NCBI GenBank assembly: GCA_002495225.1
Contig: DAEF01000122.1
Span: forward strand, 6,302 to 22,321
Origin: Methanoregulaceae archaeon UBA288
Lineage (GTDB): Archaea; Halobacteriota; Methanomicrobia; Methanomicrobiales; Methanospirillaceae
Length of the DNA: 16,020 bases
Reading direction: 5' to 3'
Below are positions 6,425 through 13,629 of this stretch, one piece after another. Made by a program: the position numbers and the translations under genes. Under the pieces are notes generated by a model, which had not been told where the DNA came from, made no database searches, and saw only the letters and a list, made by a program, of their open reading frames with translations. Positions within the stretch are counted from its first letter, which is position 1. Every line of letters starts with the position of its first letter.

Positions 6425-6608
6425 CGACGGCGGGTCGACCCCCATCCCACTGGTGCCGAGAACGTCGACATCGTTCCGCTCGATCCAGTCCCGGACGCTC
6501 CCCGGTTCCGGCTCGTTGTCTGCCGCGAGCACCAGGAAGGGTATGCGCCGATCACAGTGCGTTCGATAGGAGAACGGATCGCGTATTGTCGCCGTGAGTG
6601 TTCTGTTC

Positions 6609-6616
6609 CTTTATCT
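6609..6616 (+). promoter_or_regulatory. TATA-like box for the 246-aa membrane protein
   Basis: CTTTATCT lies 27-34 bp before the ATG at 6643, within a locally AT-richer stretch. The spacing suits a leaderless archaeal transcript. Confidence 0.4.
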
Positions 6617-6642
6617 GAAACAGCATCCTACAACGGTGTGAC

Positions 6643-7383
6643 ATGAAGATCAACTGGGAGGTAAAACTGGCCATCGTGCTGGTTTCAATGAGCCTCAGTA
6701 TCTATTCATTCAAGCTGGTTTTTTTGAAAAATCCCCAGGATACTGCCAATTACATCTTCAATGCCCTGGGGTTCCTGCCGATCAACGTTCTCCTGGTGAC
6801 GATCGTCCTCAACAAACTGCTCGCGATACGCTCCCGGCGAGAACGGCTTGAGAAGATGAACATGGTCATCGGAACGTTCTTTTCCGAGGTCGGGAAGCAG
6901 CTGATGCGCGAAATCGGAAAGAGCGATCCGGGTGTCGGGCGTATCAGGGATCTGCTCGTCCAGGGAAAGGAGTGGGACGCCGATACAACCGCCCTGGTGA
7001 GAAAACAGGCGGCATCCCACGATTACGCGGTCGATGCGTCGGCGGTTGACATGGTTCACATCCACGAATTTCTCTCCTCGCGGAGGGATTTCATGCTCCG
7101 GCTGCTGGAGAATCCCGTCCTGCTCGAGCACGAATCGTTCACCGACCTCCTGCGAGCCGTGTTCCATCTCACCGAGGAGCTCGGGTGCCGGACGGATTTC
7201 GGGTGCCTTCCCTCCACCGATTACGCCCATCTCTCCGGTGACATCCGGCGTGTGTACGAACGGATGGTCATCCAGTGGCTCGACTACATGAACTACCTGA
7301 GGACCAGCTATCCGTACCTGTATTCCCTCGAGATGCGGACCAACCCGTTCGATCTGAACGCATCCCCGGTTGTGCAGGAGTGA
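6643..7383 (+). CDS. Conserved methanogen membrane protein of unknown function, 246 aa
   Basis: Two transmembrane helices are seen near the N-terminus, about residues 6-28 and 36-60 (ALGFLPINVLLVTIVLNKLL). A basic junction RSRRERLEKMNMVIG follows, then a cytoplasmic, mostly helical domain to the end with a FFSEVGKQL segment. No catalytic motif is recognised. The junction and ALGFLPIN segments resemble proteins I recall from Methanosarcina and relatives, annotated only as hypothetical. Base composition is visibly less GC-rich than the neighbours, with A- and T-ending codons common at the start, so recent transfer or a different expression class is possible. The stop overlaps a GTG start of a small downstream frame (GTGA). 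Confidence 0.82.
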   Translation: MKINWEVKLAIVLVSMSLSIYSFKLVFLKNPQDTANYIFNALGFLPINVLLVTIVLNKLLAIRSRRERLEKMNMVIGTFFSEVGKQLMREIGKSDPGVGRIRDLLVQGKEWDADTTALVRKQAASHDYAVDASAVDMVHIHEFLSSRRDFMLRLLENPVLLEHESFTDLLRAVFHLTEELGCRTDFGCLPSTDYAHLSGDIRRVYERMVIQWLDYMNYLRTSYPYLYSLEMRTNPFDLNASPVVQE

Positions 7384-7582
7384 CGGATCAGGAGGAGTAC
7401 CAGGCAACCCCCGAGGACCTGATTGCGAAGGACTTCTCTGCCGACGAACGAGCCCGGGCTCCCGGGCCATCACCAGTTTTTCCGTGCTGCACGCCGATGA
7501 CGAAGAGGACGGCCGGATGTACCTGGAATACTGCCGCTGTCACCACATCGGCGTGGCCCACACCCGGGAACAGGTGTTCTGA
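7380..7582 (+). pseudogene. Possible small coupled ORF broken by a -1 frameshift
   Basis: A GTG overlapping the previous stop (GTGA) opens VTDQEEYQATPEDLIAKDF, then SADERARAPG, which looks like real protein. The frame then degrades, while the -1 frame becomes protein-like: LHADDEEDGRMYLEYCRCHHIGVAHT, ending REQVF and TGA at 7580-7582. One base missing from the TTTTT run at 7477-7481 would join them into a protein of about 67 residues with a possible metal-binding CRCHH. After the TGA the same frame reads QAGFECPEHAERIA, so the end may also be damaged. I do not recognise the family. Confidence 0.33.
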
Positions 7583-7912
7583 CAGGCCGGTTTCGAGTGC
7601 CCCGAGCACGCGGAAAGGATAGCGATACTTTCTCTCTCTTCTCCGGGGTGCCCGGGTACTGAGTGCTGCAGAACCGATCGCGGTCGTGCCGGGGTGGGTG
7701 ATGCGGACCGATTGGAACCGCAGGGGCCGGCCGGTGATGCAGCATCCCCGGTCAAAATTCTCGAACGAGACCGCTCGGTGTCAGGCGTACGCGAAGTACG
7801 GTCACAACCCGGCACACGACCCACGGCGGTGCCCGTGACGGCGAGCCTGACGTGAATCCCGAGTCGACGAGACGACCGGAGCCTTCCCGGCGCCGCCCGC
7901 GCTCCTTCCCGG
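7583..7912. other. Gap without a supportable gene
   Basis: I see no convincing frame here. Small dyads occur: TCTCG-AA-CGAGA at 7759-7770 and CGTAC-GCGAA-GTACG at 7786-7800. The second could form a weak hairpin. The gap lies between two convergent small ORFs. Confidence 0.4.
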
Positions 7913-8119
7913 CTACTCCTTTTCACTCCCGCCGGAATGTTCCGCGAACCGCTGGAAGGCGCAGACCCCCCACGCGATCGTCTCGCCGGGCTTCGCCTCG
8001 CGCAGCATGGTCTCCGCGTGCTCCTCGCAGACGGTGGACGCACAGCAACCGAGCGACTGTATCCCGATCGCTCTCTTTCCGCAGACCTCGCAGACCGGAT
8101 GCTCCGTCTCCCCGCTCAT
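7913..8119 (-). CDS. Small Cys-rich zinc-finger-like protein, 68 aa
   Basis: Six Cys and two His are arranged as CEVCGKR (Cys10, Cys13), SLGCCASTVCEEHAE (Cys25, 26 and 31, His34) and a later GVCAFQRF (Cys53). The paired CxxC and CxxxxCxxH suggest one zinc site. The N-terminus MSGETEHPVCEVCGK and the segment GIQSLGCCASTVCEEHAE resemble small archaeal proteins of unknown function that I recall from methanogens. The minus-strand ATG at 8119 follows a TATA-like ATTTATCG at 8157-8164. No membrane segment is present. A role in nucleic acid or protein binding is a guess from size and ligands. Confidence 0.68.
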   Translation of the reverse strand: MSGETEHPVCEVCGKRAIGIQSLGCCASTVCEEHAETMLREAKPGETIAWGVCAFQRFAEHSGGSEKE

Positions 8120-8156
8120 GCTCTTCCTCTCAGTTCGTCCGGTTCGGTTCCGGATC

Positions 8157-8164
8157 CGATAAAT
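8157..8164 (-). promoter_or_regulatory. TATA-like box for the small Cys-rich protein
   Basis: On the minus strand this is ATTTATCG, 38-45 bp upstream of the ATG at 8119. Confidence 0.35.
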
Positions 8165-8278
8165 CCTCCTGCACCGTCCCGAGCCCCGCCCCGCCGCATT
8201 GATCCGGGCAGCGCAACGCGGCCCCCGCTCCTCCGGCGAACCGGGCCGTCGTGCCGCCGCCGTTTCGCGGCGGGTCGA

Positions 8279-9010
8279 TCAGGCGTACCGAAAGCGAGCC
8301 AGGGTCCGGGGCCCCCACAGCAACACCACGACTGCAGCGACGGCCGCGAGGATGACGCTCGCCCGGACGGGGTCGTACGGGAACCCGTAGTCGGGAACCG
8401 AACCCATGTTGGTCATGGCGTGGAAGACGACCATGCCGAAGACGCTCCTGCCGGTGTTGTTGTAGATCCAGACCATCAGCACGCGCAGCACCACCGTCGT
8501 TGCGCACTGCCCTGCCACCCAGAGCGGCGGGTTCGCGAGGGCGTAGGGAACGAGGTGCCAGAGGGCCCAGGCCGTCCCCAGCACGATCCCGGCCGGCAGC
8601 GCCCCCAAGCGGTCCTGGAGCGGGTCGAGGGCGTACCCCGACCAGCCCGCCTCCTCGCCGATCGCCAGGACGAAGAAGACCAGGAAGTACGCGGGCAGCA
8701 GCAGGACCGGGGCGTAAAGCTCCGGGCCCACCACCCCCGCCAGCCTCATCCACGCGCAGGACAGGACCGTCACGAGAGGAACCAGGAGCAGGGTGGGGAT
8801 GTACCAGCGCTTCCGCGCGATCCTTCGATAGTCGAACGGCCGTCCCAGCAGACGTCTCACGCCGTCGGCTCCCGCCTCGCGGTAGGTGAGGATCGCGGCC
8901 GCGACCAGCGGGTTTCAGACCATCAGCAGGCTGAACGGCGGGACGAGACGGAGCGCGTACACGGGAAGGGTGATCAGGAAAAGCAGGGCGAAGAACCGGG
9001 ACGGCGACCC
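8279..9010 (-). pseudogene. CPBP-family intramembrane metalloprotease, interrupted by in-frame TGA
   Basis: From the Met at 8860 (193 residues), the CPBP/CAAX-protease motifs are intact: GEEAGWSGYALDPLQ (Glu69, Glu70), ALWHLV (His102) and FHAMTN (His147, Asn151), set among several transmembrane helices. The same frame upstream continues the family pattern, with SRFFALLFLITLPVYALRL and FSLLMV, then TGA at 8915-8917, then NPLVAAAILTYREAG, running into DGVRRLL at Met 8860. The family normally has this first helix, so the TGA (probably from TGG or CGA) cuts a once intact gene. No plausible start codon is found in frame before 9010, so the N-terminus may be damaged too. Family members cleave proteins in membranes or act in self-immunity. 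Translation from 8860 could give a truncated protein. Confidence 0.8.
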
Positions 9011-9689
9011 CGTCGGCGGGGCACTTCCGGTCGCCGGTCGACTGTGCCTGGACGGTTGGCCGCGGCCCGGGACGGGCAGCAGGGCCGCTGCGCGCCGCAG
9101 CGCGTGCCAGAGCGCACGGACGACGAGGACGGCCTCCTCGATCGTGAGGGACCGGAGCCCGTGCCGTGAAGGAAGGACCGTCCGGACAGGCACGCCGGGA
9201 CAACGCACGACAGTGATCGGGGCGACGCGGGTGCTGCCACGTCCGCACAGTCCCCTCACGGCGACGGAGGCGGCCACGGCGACGACGGGCCGCGCGAACG
9301 ACCTGGTGACCGCCGGCAGGATCTCGCAGCAACTCTCCTCCGGCCGCCCGGCACCGCGGACGACCTGGCGTATCGCGGCGCCGTTCGTGGATGCGCACCT
9401 GCTCGCGCCGCACCCGGGCCGGTGATCGCTCGCGCCCCGTGTCGTGATCACTGCCTCTACCGACGATGATCGACCGGAGGGCGATCCGGGCATATAAATT
9501 CACCGTTTACCCGGCCGGACCGTCGCCATCGAACTCCACGCGACGGGCGCCCGGGCCCCGGGGGGGTCCGGGCGTTCCGGGTCCGCGGACAGCGCGCCGA
9601 CCGCCTGATCGGGCCGGGGCCGCGCCCGATCCCCCTTCTCCCGCGGCCGACGCGAGAACCCTGATTACCTCCTGGCCCCCGATCTCCCT
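9011..9689. other. GC-rich gap without a supportable gene
   Basis: Several frames are open on both strands, but none has a recognisable motif or natural composition. One feature stands out: CATATAAATT at 9491-9500, a strong TATA-like sequence readable in either direction. It may belong to the lipoprotein at 9690 or to the damaged protease gene, though both are far off. Confidence 0.4.
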
Positions 9690-10796
9690 GTGCGACCCCT
9701 GCTCCTGCTTATCGTGCTCGGCCTCGGGCTCGCGTCCGCGGGCTGCACCGCGCCGCCGGCCGGCACCGGCCCGGCCCCGGTACCGACGGCACAGGTGACT
9801 GCGGCCCCTTCCGGACCGCCGGCTGCCACCTCGCCGGGCATCACCGCGCCCCCCGCTCCGGTCGGATCCGTCGCCTCGACGCCCACGCCGACTTATACGG
9901 CCGGCAGGGGCACGCTCTGGGTCTCGGTCCTCGACATCGGCCAGGGCGACGCCCTCCTGGTTCAGACGCCGGCCGGCCGGACCATGCTCGTCGACGCCGG
10001 GGACGCCGACGCCGGGTGGGAGGTCGTGACCGCGCTCCGGGAGCGGGACACCGGCGTGCTCGACGCGGCCGTGGCCACGCACCCCCATGCAGACCACATC
10101 GGCGGCTTCCGGGCCGTCTTCGCCCGGTTCCCCGTCGGCCGGTTCTACGACGCCGGCTACCCCTCCACCTCGGCCACCTACGAGGAGATACTGACGATGA
10201 TCGAGGAGCAGGACTACCGGTACAGCACCCCCACGCGGGGAGAGACTATCGACCTGGACCCGGCAATCCGGGTCGACGTGCTCAGCCCGGACGGGCAAAA
10301 CGCCGGCGAGATCCACGACAATATGCTCGTCCTCCGGCTGACGTACGGCCGGACCTCGTTCCTGCTCGCGGGCGACATGTCGGCCGACCTCGAGCGGGAA
10401 CTCGTCTCGTCGGGGGCAGAGGTCGATAGCACCGTCCTGAAGGTCGCCCACCACGGCTCGCGGTCGTCGAGCACGACGGCCTTTCTCGAGGCCGTGGACC
10501 CCGAGGTCGCGGTGATCTCGGTCGGCACCGGCAACCCCTACGGCCACCCGACCGGGGAGGTGCTCCTGCGGCTCACGGCCGTCGGCTCGAAGGTCTTCCA
10601 GACGGACCAGAGCGGGACCGTCACGGTCTCGTCGGACGGAACCAGGGTCACGGTCGCGACCGAGCGGAGCGCGCCCTCGGTCCCGCCCCTGGCGCTCCCG
10701 ACGCTCGCGGCGCAGACGGTCACCCCGGTGCCGACGGTCCCCCGGGGTCCAGTCCGGTCGCGGTCACGGCGCTCGACCTCCGGGGCGAGACCGTGA
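9690..10796 (+). CDS. Secreted ComEC/Rec2-like metallo-beta-lactamase-fold lipoprotein (3' end frameshifted)
   Basis: GTG start at 9690. Residues 1-19 are a lipoprotein signal peptide ending LASAGC (Cys19). A Pro/Thr/Ala linker runs to about 72. The MBL domain runs from about 75 to 325: LDIGQGDALL, VDAGD, HPHADHIGG (131-139, the HxHxDH site), NMLVLRL, FLLAGDMS, KVAHHGSRSS and GNPYGHP. These are the signatures of stand-alone ComEC C-terminal-like hydrolases, probably acting on nucleic acids or phosphodiesters outside the membrane. After about residue 350 the frame turns into an Arg/Ser-rich tail and stops, while the -1 frame continues as a lamin-tail domain, so the tail after PTVP is spurious. 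A DUF3006 gene follows. Confidence 0.88.
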   Translation: MRPLLLLIVLGLGLASAGCTAPPAGTGPAPVPTAQVTAAPSGPPAATSPGITAPPAPVGSVASTPTPTYTAGRGTLWVSVLDIGQGDALLVQTPAGRTMLVDAGDADAGWEVVTALRERDTGVLDAAVATHPHADHIGGFRAVFARFPVGRFYDAGYPSTSATYEEILTMIEEQDYRYSTPTRGETIDLDPAIRVDVLSPDGQNAGEIHDNMLVLRLTYGRTSFLLAGDMSADLERELVSSGAEVDSTVLKVAHHGSRSSSTTAFLEAVDPEVAVISVGTGNPYGHPTGEVLLRLTAVGSKVFQTDQSGTVTVSSDGTRVTVATERSAPSVPPLALPTLAAQTVTPVPTVPRGPVRSRSRRSTSGARP

Positions 10797-11038
10797 CGGT
10801 CACGAACGGCGGGTCGTTTCCGGTGAGCCTCGACGGCTGGAGGCTGACCGACGAGGGGGCGAACCACGTCTACGGTTTCGCCGAAACGACCCTGCCGGCC
10901 GGCGGGTCGGTCACCATCGCGACCGGCACCGCTGCCGGCGACATTAAGTGGAAGAACGACAACGTCTGGAACAACGACGGCGATACGGCCTACCTGTACG
11001 ATTCGGCCGGCCGGCTCGTCAGCACGCGGGAGGGGTGA
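10742..11038 (+). pseudogene. Lamin-tail domain (LTD) detached from the MBL lipoprotein by a -1 frameshift
   Basis: From about 10742 the frame reads SSPVAVTALDLRGETVTVTN, then GWRLTDEGANHVYGF, LPAGGSVTIATG, VWNNDGDTAYLYDSAGRLVS and TREG. This is a full LTD sandwich domain, seen at the C-terminus of many secreted MBL-fold nucleases. It lacks its own natural start; a GTG at 10793 falls inside its first strand. Adding one base in the CCCCCGGGG run at 10739-10747 fuses it to the upstream protein as TVPPGSSPVAV, giving about 449 residues. I infer one ancestral gene, 9690-11038. A consensus error and true mutation are both possible; programmed -1 slippage is less likely. Confidence 0.8.
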
Positions 11039-11041
11039 TAC

Positions 11042-11257
11042 GTGAAGGTGACGGTCGACCGGTTCGAGGGAGAGGTCGCAGTGCTCCTGGTCCGTCCGGG
11101 GGAGACGCAGCAGATACTGTTCCCGCGAAAACTCCTTCCCGGCGTCGAGGAGGGGGCCCTGCTCGATCTCATCGTGACGCCCGACGAAAGCGCGACGCGG
11201 GCGGTGCGTGAGAGGACTGCGTCGCTGATCGAGAAACTGCGAAAAAAACGAGAGTGA
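11042..11257 (+). CDS. DUF3006 family protein, 71 aa
   Basis: The opening VKVTVDRFEGEVAVLLVRPGE, with an FPRKLLPGVEEGALLDL core, matches DUF3006, a small beta-rich family. The tail is helical and basic (RERTASLIEKLRKKRE). The GTG start at 11042 follows a strong purine-rich ribosome binding site, GGAGGGGTGAT, which overlaps the LTD stop, so it is coupled to the upstream gene. DUF3006 genes are often found beside ComEC-like MBL hydrolases, which supports a shared function, though none is established. No signal peptide is seen, so it is probably cytoplasmic. Confidence 0.85.
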   Translation: MKVTVDRFEGEVAVLLVRPGETQQILFPRKLLPGVEEGALLDLIVTPDESATRAVRERTASLIEKLRKKRE

Positions 11258-11556
11258 CGGCACCCCGGGCCTTCGGTTGGCCGTTGCGACCGTGAGCGTC
11301 AAGGCGGTCGCTTCGTCCTCGTGCCCCCCGTTCGGCCTGTCGTGACAAAAAGAAGGACCGGTTTCCTCCTGGCGCCCTGAATTTGCGAACGTCCGGTCCT
11401 CTTCTCTCGAGAGGCCAGCGGTGTCGGTGGTCGCTCGTCGCTGCTGCGGTGGCTCCGGCACGACACTGGCAGACAACGGCGGCTCTCTATCGGGGGTTCG
11501 CCCCTTTCTGCTTCGACGCCTCACGCGCCCTGTTCGCCGAGTGAGTGTGGCTCGTA

Positions 11557-11748
11557 TCAGTCCGATCTGCGGGGGAGCATCCCGCATTGACCTGAAGGTC
11601 CGTCTCCCGAATCATTTGATCCATCCAGGGCAACCCAGAGAGCACACCGCTCGCCGAGACAGGGAGCCTCGTACAGCTCGTCCCGCTCGCCCACCAGCGT
11701 CTGGGTCGTCACACGGCTGGACATGAACGGACAGATTCGCGGGTTCAT
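11557..11748 (-). CDS. Small CPFM-type cysteine protein, 63 aa
   Basis: The ATG at 11748 gives MNPRICPFMSSRVTTQ, then LYEAPCLGERCALWVALDG and SGQCGML. Cys6, 30, 35 and 55 form a C-x23-C-x4-C-x19-C pattern. The combination CPFM, then a PCL.erCalW segment, then a final Gly-Cys resembles small metal- or cluster-binding proteins of anaerobes that I recall only as hypothetical. The insert SNDSGDGPSG and the tail MLPRRSD are untidy, so the 3' part may have drifted. No promoter-like element is obvious upstream. Function is unknown. Confidence 0.5.
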   Translation of the reverse strand: MNPRICPFMSSRVTTQTLVGERDELYEAPCLGERCALWVALDGSNDSGDGPSGQCGMLPRRSD

Positions 11749-11856
11749 CCCGGCACCCCCGATCGCAGGGGCCGAGTCGAACCGCGAAGGAGGGCGCACT
11801 CCGGCATGACCGATGGGGGCAGTATCGGTTGCGAGCTCGCCGCCGCCGGACAACAT

Positions 11857-11866
11857 TCTATATGCA
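11857..11866 (+). promoter_or_regulatory. Isolated TATA-like sequence
   Basis: TCTATATGCA sits in the most AT-rich pocket of this intergenic region and 28-37 bp before an ATG at 11894. If it is a promoter, it would serve a small ORF or a small RNA. Confidence 0.35.
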
Positions 11867-11893
11867 TTAGTTCATCGTTGGTGCCTCGACATA

Positions 11894-12055
11894 ATGGAGA
11901 TTTTGGAGGGCACCACCCGGAACCATCTCACCATCCAGAGCGCGGACCGGATCCTGGCACCCCTCTGCGGTCGAACTGGTTCCAACCAGATCATAATTGG
12001 GTCCTTCCTTGATCGTGCCAGGGGGAACGATCGGCGCCGGAGCGGTTCGCGGTGA
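11894..12055 (+). CDS. Candidate small ORF, 53 aa (weak)
   Basis: The ATG at 11894 follows a TATA-like box at a suitable distance. The product MEILEGTTRNHLTIQSADRI, then LAPLCGRTGSNQIIIGSFLD, has balanced composition unlike the Arg/Pro-rich chance frames nearby, then ends in a basic GNDRRRSGSR tail. No family is recognised. The DNA contains the dyad CTGGTT-CC-AACCAG at 11976-11989, so a structured RNA is an alternative. Confidence 0.25.
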   Translation: MEILEGTTRNHLTIQSADRILAPLCGRTGSNQIIIGSFLDRARGNDRRRSGSR

Positions 12056-12393
12056 CCCTCCTCTTCTCCCGGTGGGTTCGCTCGGCCGTATCACGAATCG
12101 GGAGCGAGCGTTGATCATCCTCGCACCGCGAAGCGTCTACAGGTGGCGATCGAACCCCGTCCTCCCTCCTCCTGGTCGGCTCAGCAGTCCCGTGATCTCG
12201 GGTTGCCTGCCGCAGAGCGGACCGGAGGACGTGCTGCCCGGGCGGGTTCGTTGGGCCGGGTGTCGCGTGTTCACGCTCACTGCCAGGTGATCACCCGCCG
12301 ACGCCCAAGACCTCGAGACAGCCCCGCCGACGGGTCGTCTGTCTCGGTCGGTCCGTCGATACACTTAATGAGATTCCTACCGAAACCTTGTCA
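12056..12393. other. Gap before the NosD-like gene
   Basis: No reading frame with protein-like composition is seen on either strand. Apart from the TATA-like element near its right end, I see nothing definable. Confidence 0.45.
12361..12370 (+). promoter_or_regulatory. TATA-like box for the NosD-like gene
   Basis: ACACTTAATG lies 24-33 bp before the ATG at 12394, with no ribosome binding site in between, fitting a nearly leaderless transcript. Confidence 0.4.
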
Positions 12394-13629
12394 ATGAAGG
12401 GCCGCCCGTTCATCTGCATCGCGATCCTCGCCTCGCTCCTGCTCTTCTTTGGCTTTGCCGTCCCTGTCACCGCCACTGATGTGACCTACACCGGCCAGGC
12501 GATCACGATCACCAGCCCCGGGTCGTACGTCCTGAAGAACGATATCACGGACAGCACCCTGGTGACCTGTATCGAGATCCGGGCATCGAACGTCGTCGTC
12601 GACGGCGGCGGACACCTGGTCGATGGTACGGGCACCGGGGATTCGATCGGCATCAGCGTCCGCAACCCGGAGGGCGTGAGGAACGTCACGATCCGGAACA
12701 TCCGGGTCCGTGACTGGGAACGCGGCGTCTCCCTGGAGGGGGCCGTCGACTCGAGCGTCGAGTCGTCGGTGCTCGAGGGTAACCTCTTCTGCGGGGCCGT
12801 CTTCTACCTTAACGCGACCGGGAACACGCTCGCCGGCTGCACCGTCACGGGCAACGGATATGGCCTCGTCCTTTCTGCCGGAGCGTCCGACTGCGCGGTA
12901 CGGGACAACCGGATAGAGAACAACGAGTGCGGGCTCTACCTCTATGATTCGGACGGCGTGACCGTCACGAAGAACATCGTCGCGGGCAACTGGGATTGCG
13001 GCGTCTGTTATTATCTCTCCGGTGGCGGCTCGGTTTACGACAACCGCTTCGACAACAGCCGCAATGTCGTCTTCGACGGGGAGCCCATCGCGGCGAACGC
13101 CTGGTCGGTTGAGCCGCGCAACGGTCTGAACATCGCGGGCGGACCCCTGGTCGGCGGCAACTACTGGGCACGTCCGGACGGCACGGGTTTCTCGGAGGTC
13201 ATCGCCGACAGCGACAGCGACGGCTTCTCCGATGTACCGCTCGATCTCGCTCCCGGGAACGTCGACGCCCACCCGCTCGCTCCGTCGGTCGGGTTCATCC
13301 CGACCCCCGAGCCGACCCCGACGGCACAAGCTCCCGACCCGACGCCGACGGCAGAGCCCCCCACGCCCATCCCGTCGTTACCGATCCCGATCCCCACGGC
13401 ATCCGGCGTGGCGATGGTGCCTGGAGGTTCCGCCGGCCCGACGGACACGGACGCCGACGGGCTCTACGACGACGTCAACGGGAACGGGCGAAAGGACTTC
13501 GCGGACGTCGTCCTCTACTTCAACCAGATGACATGGATTGCCGGGAACGCACCGGTCTCGCTCTTCGACTTCAACAAGAACGGCAGGATCGATTTCTCCG
13601 ATGTCGTTTTCCTGTTCAACCATCTGTGA
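12394..13629 (+). CDS. Secreted NosD-like right-handed beta-helix protein with dockerin-like C-terminus
   Basis: This is a 411-residue protein. Residues 1-28 are a signal peptide (hydrophobic ILASLLLFFGFAVPVTA). Residues about 30-255 are parallel beta-helix repeats of the NosD type, with recurring short N/G-rich turns (IEIRASNVVVDGGG, NVTIRNIRVRDW, GLYLYDSDGVTVTKN, GGNYW). A D/S-rich loop at 270-282 (ADSDSDGFSD) and a Pro/Thr linker at about 302-336 follow. Residues 350-411 are two Ca-binding EF-like loops, DTDADGLYDDVNGNGRKDF and FDFNKNGRIDFSDVV, the dockerin-like tail common in Methanomicrobiales surface proteins. The ATG at 12394 is preferred over a TTG six bases earlier. It is probably displayed or assembled on the cell surface, possibly binding or cutting polysaccharide; no catalytic site is identified. 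It is monocistronic. Confidence 0.9.
   Translation: MKGRPFICIAILASLLLFFGFAVPVTATDVTYTGQAITITSPGSYVLKNDITDSTLVTCIEIRASNVVVDGGGHLVDGTGTGDSIGISVRNPEGVRNVTIRNIRVRDWERGVSLEGAVDSSVESSVLEGNLFCGAVFYLNATGNTLAGCTVTGNGYGLVLSAGASDCAVRDNRIENNECGLYLYDSDGVTVTKNIVAGNWDCGVCYYLSGGGSVYDNRFDNSRNVVFDGEPIAANAWSVEPRNGLNIAGGPLVGGNYWARPDGTGFSEVIADSDSDGFSDVPLDLAPGNVDAHPLAPSVGFIPTPEPTPTAQAPDPTPTAEPPTPIPSLPIPIPTASGVAMVPGGSAGPTDTDADGLYDDVNGNGRKDFADVVLYFNQMTWIAGNAPVSLFDFNKNGRIDFSDVVFLFNHL

Noticed and set aside
6425..6646. Continuation of the HsdS frame as a 107-aa gene overlapping the next start in ATGA
   Set aside because: No family likeness after the HsdS tail, and a TATA-like box for the next gene lies inside it; the overlap is probably chance.
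7580..7582. TGA as selenocysteine in the small coupled ORF
   Set aside because: No SECIS-like element was recognised, Methanomicrobiales are not known for selenoproteins, and TGA serves as a normal stop elsewhere in the window.
8130..9503. Long minus-strand frame beginning right at the TATA-like box near 9495
   Set aside because: Arg/Pro/Gly-rich throughout; it overlaps the CPBP protease and the small Cys-rich protein region in another frame, and its start codon lies inside the TATA-like sequence.
10739..10747. Programmed -1 frameshifting at C5G4
   Set aside because: No X XXY YYZ slippery heptamer in the correct register and no downstream structure was established; a one-base deletion is simpler.
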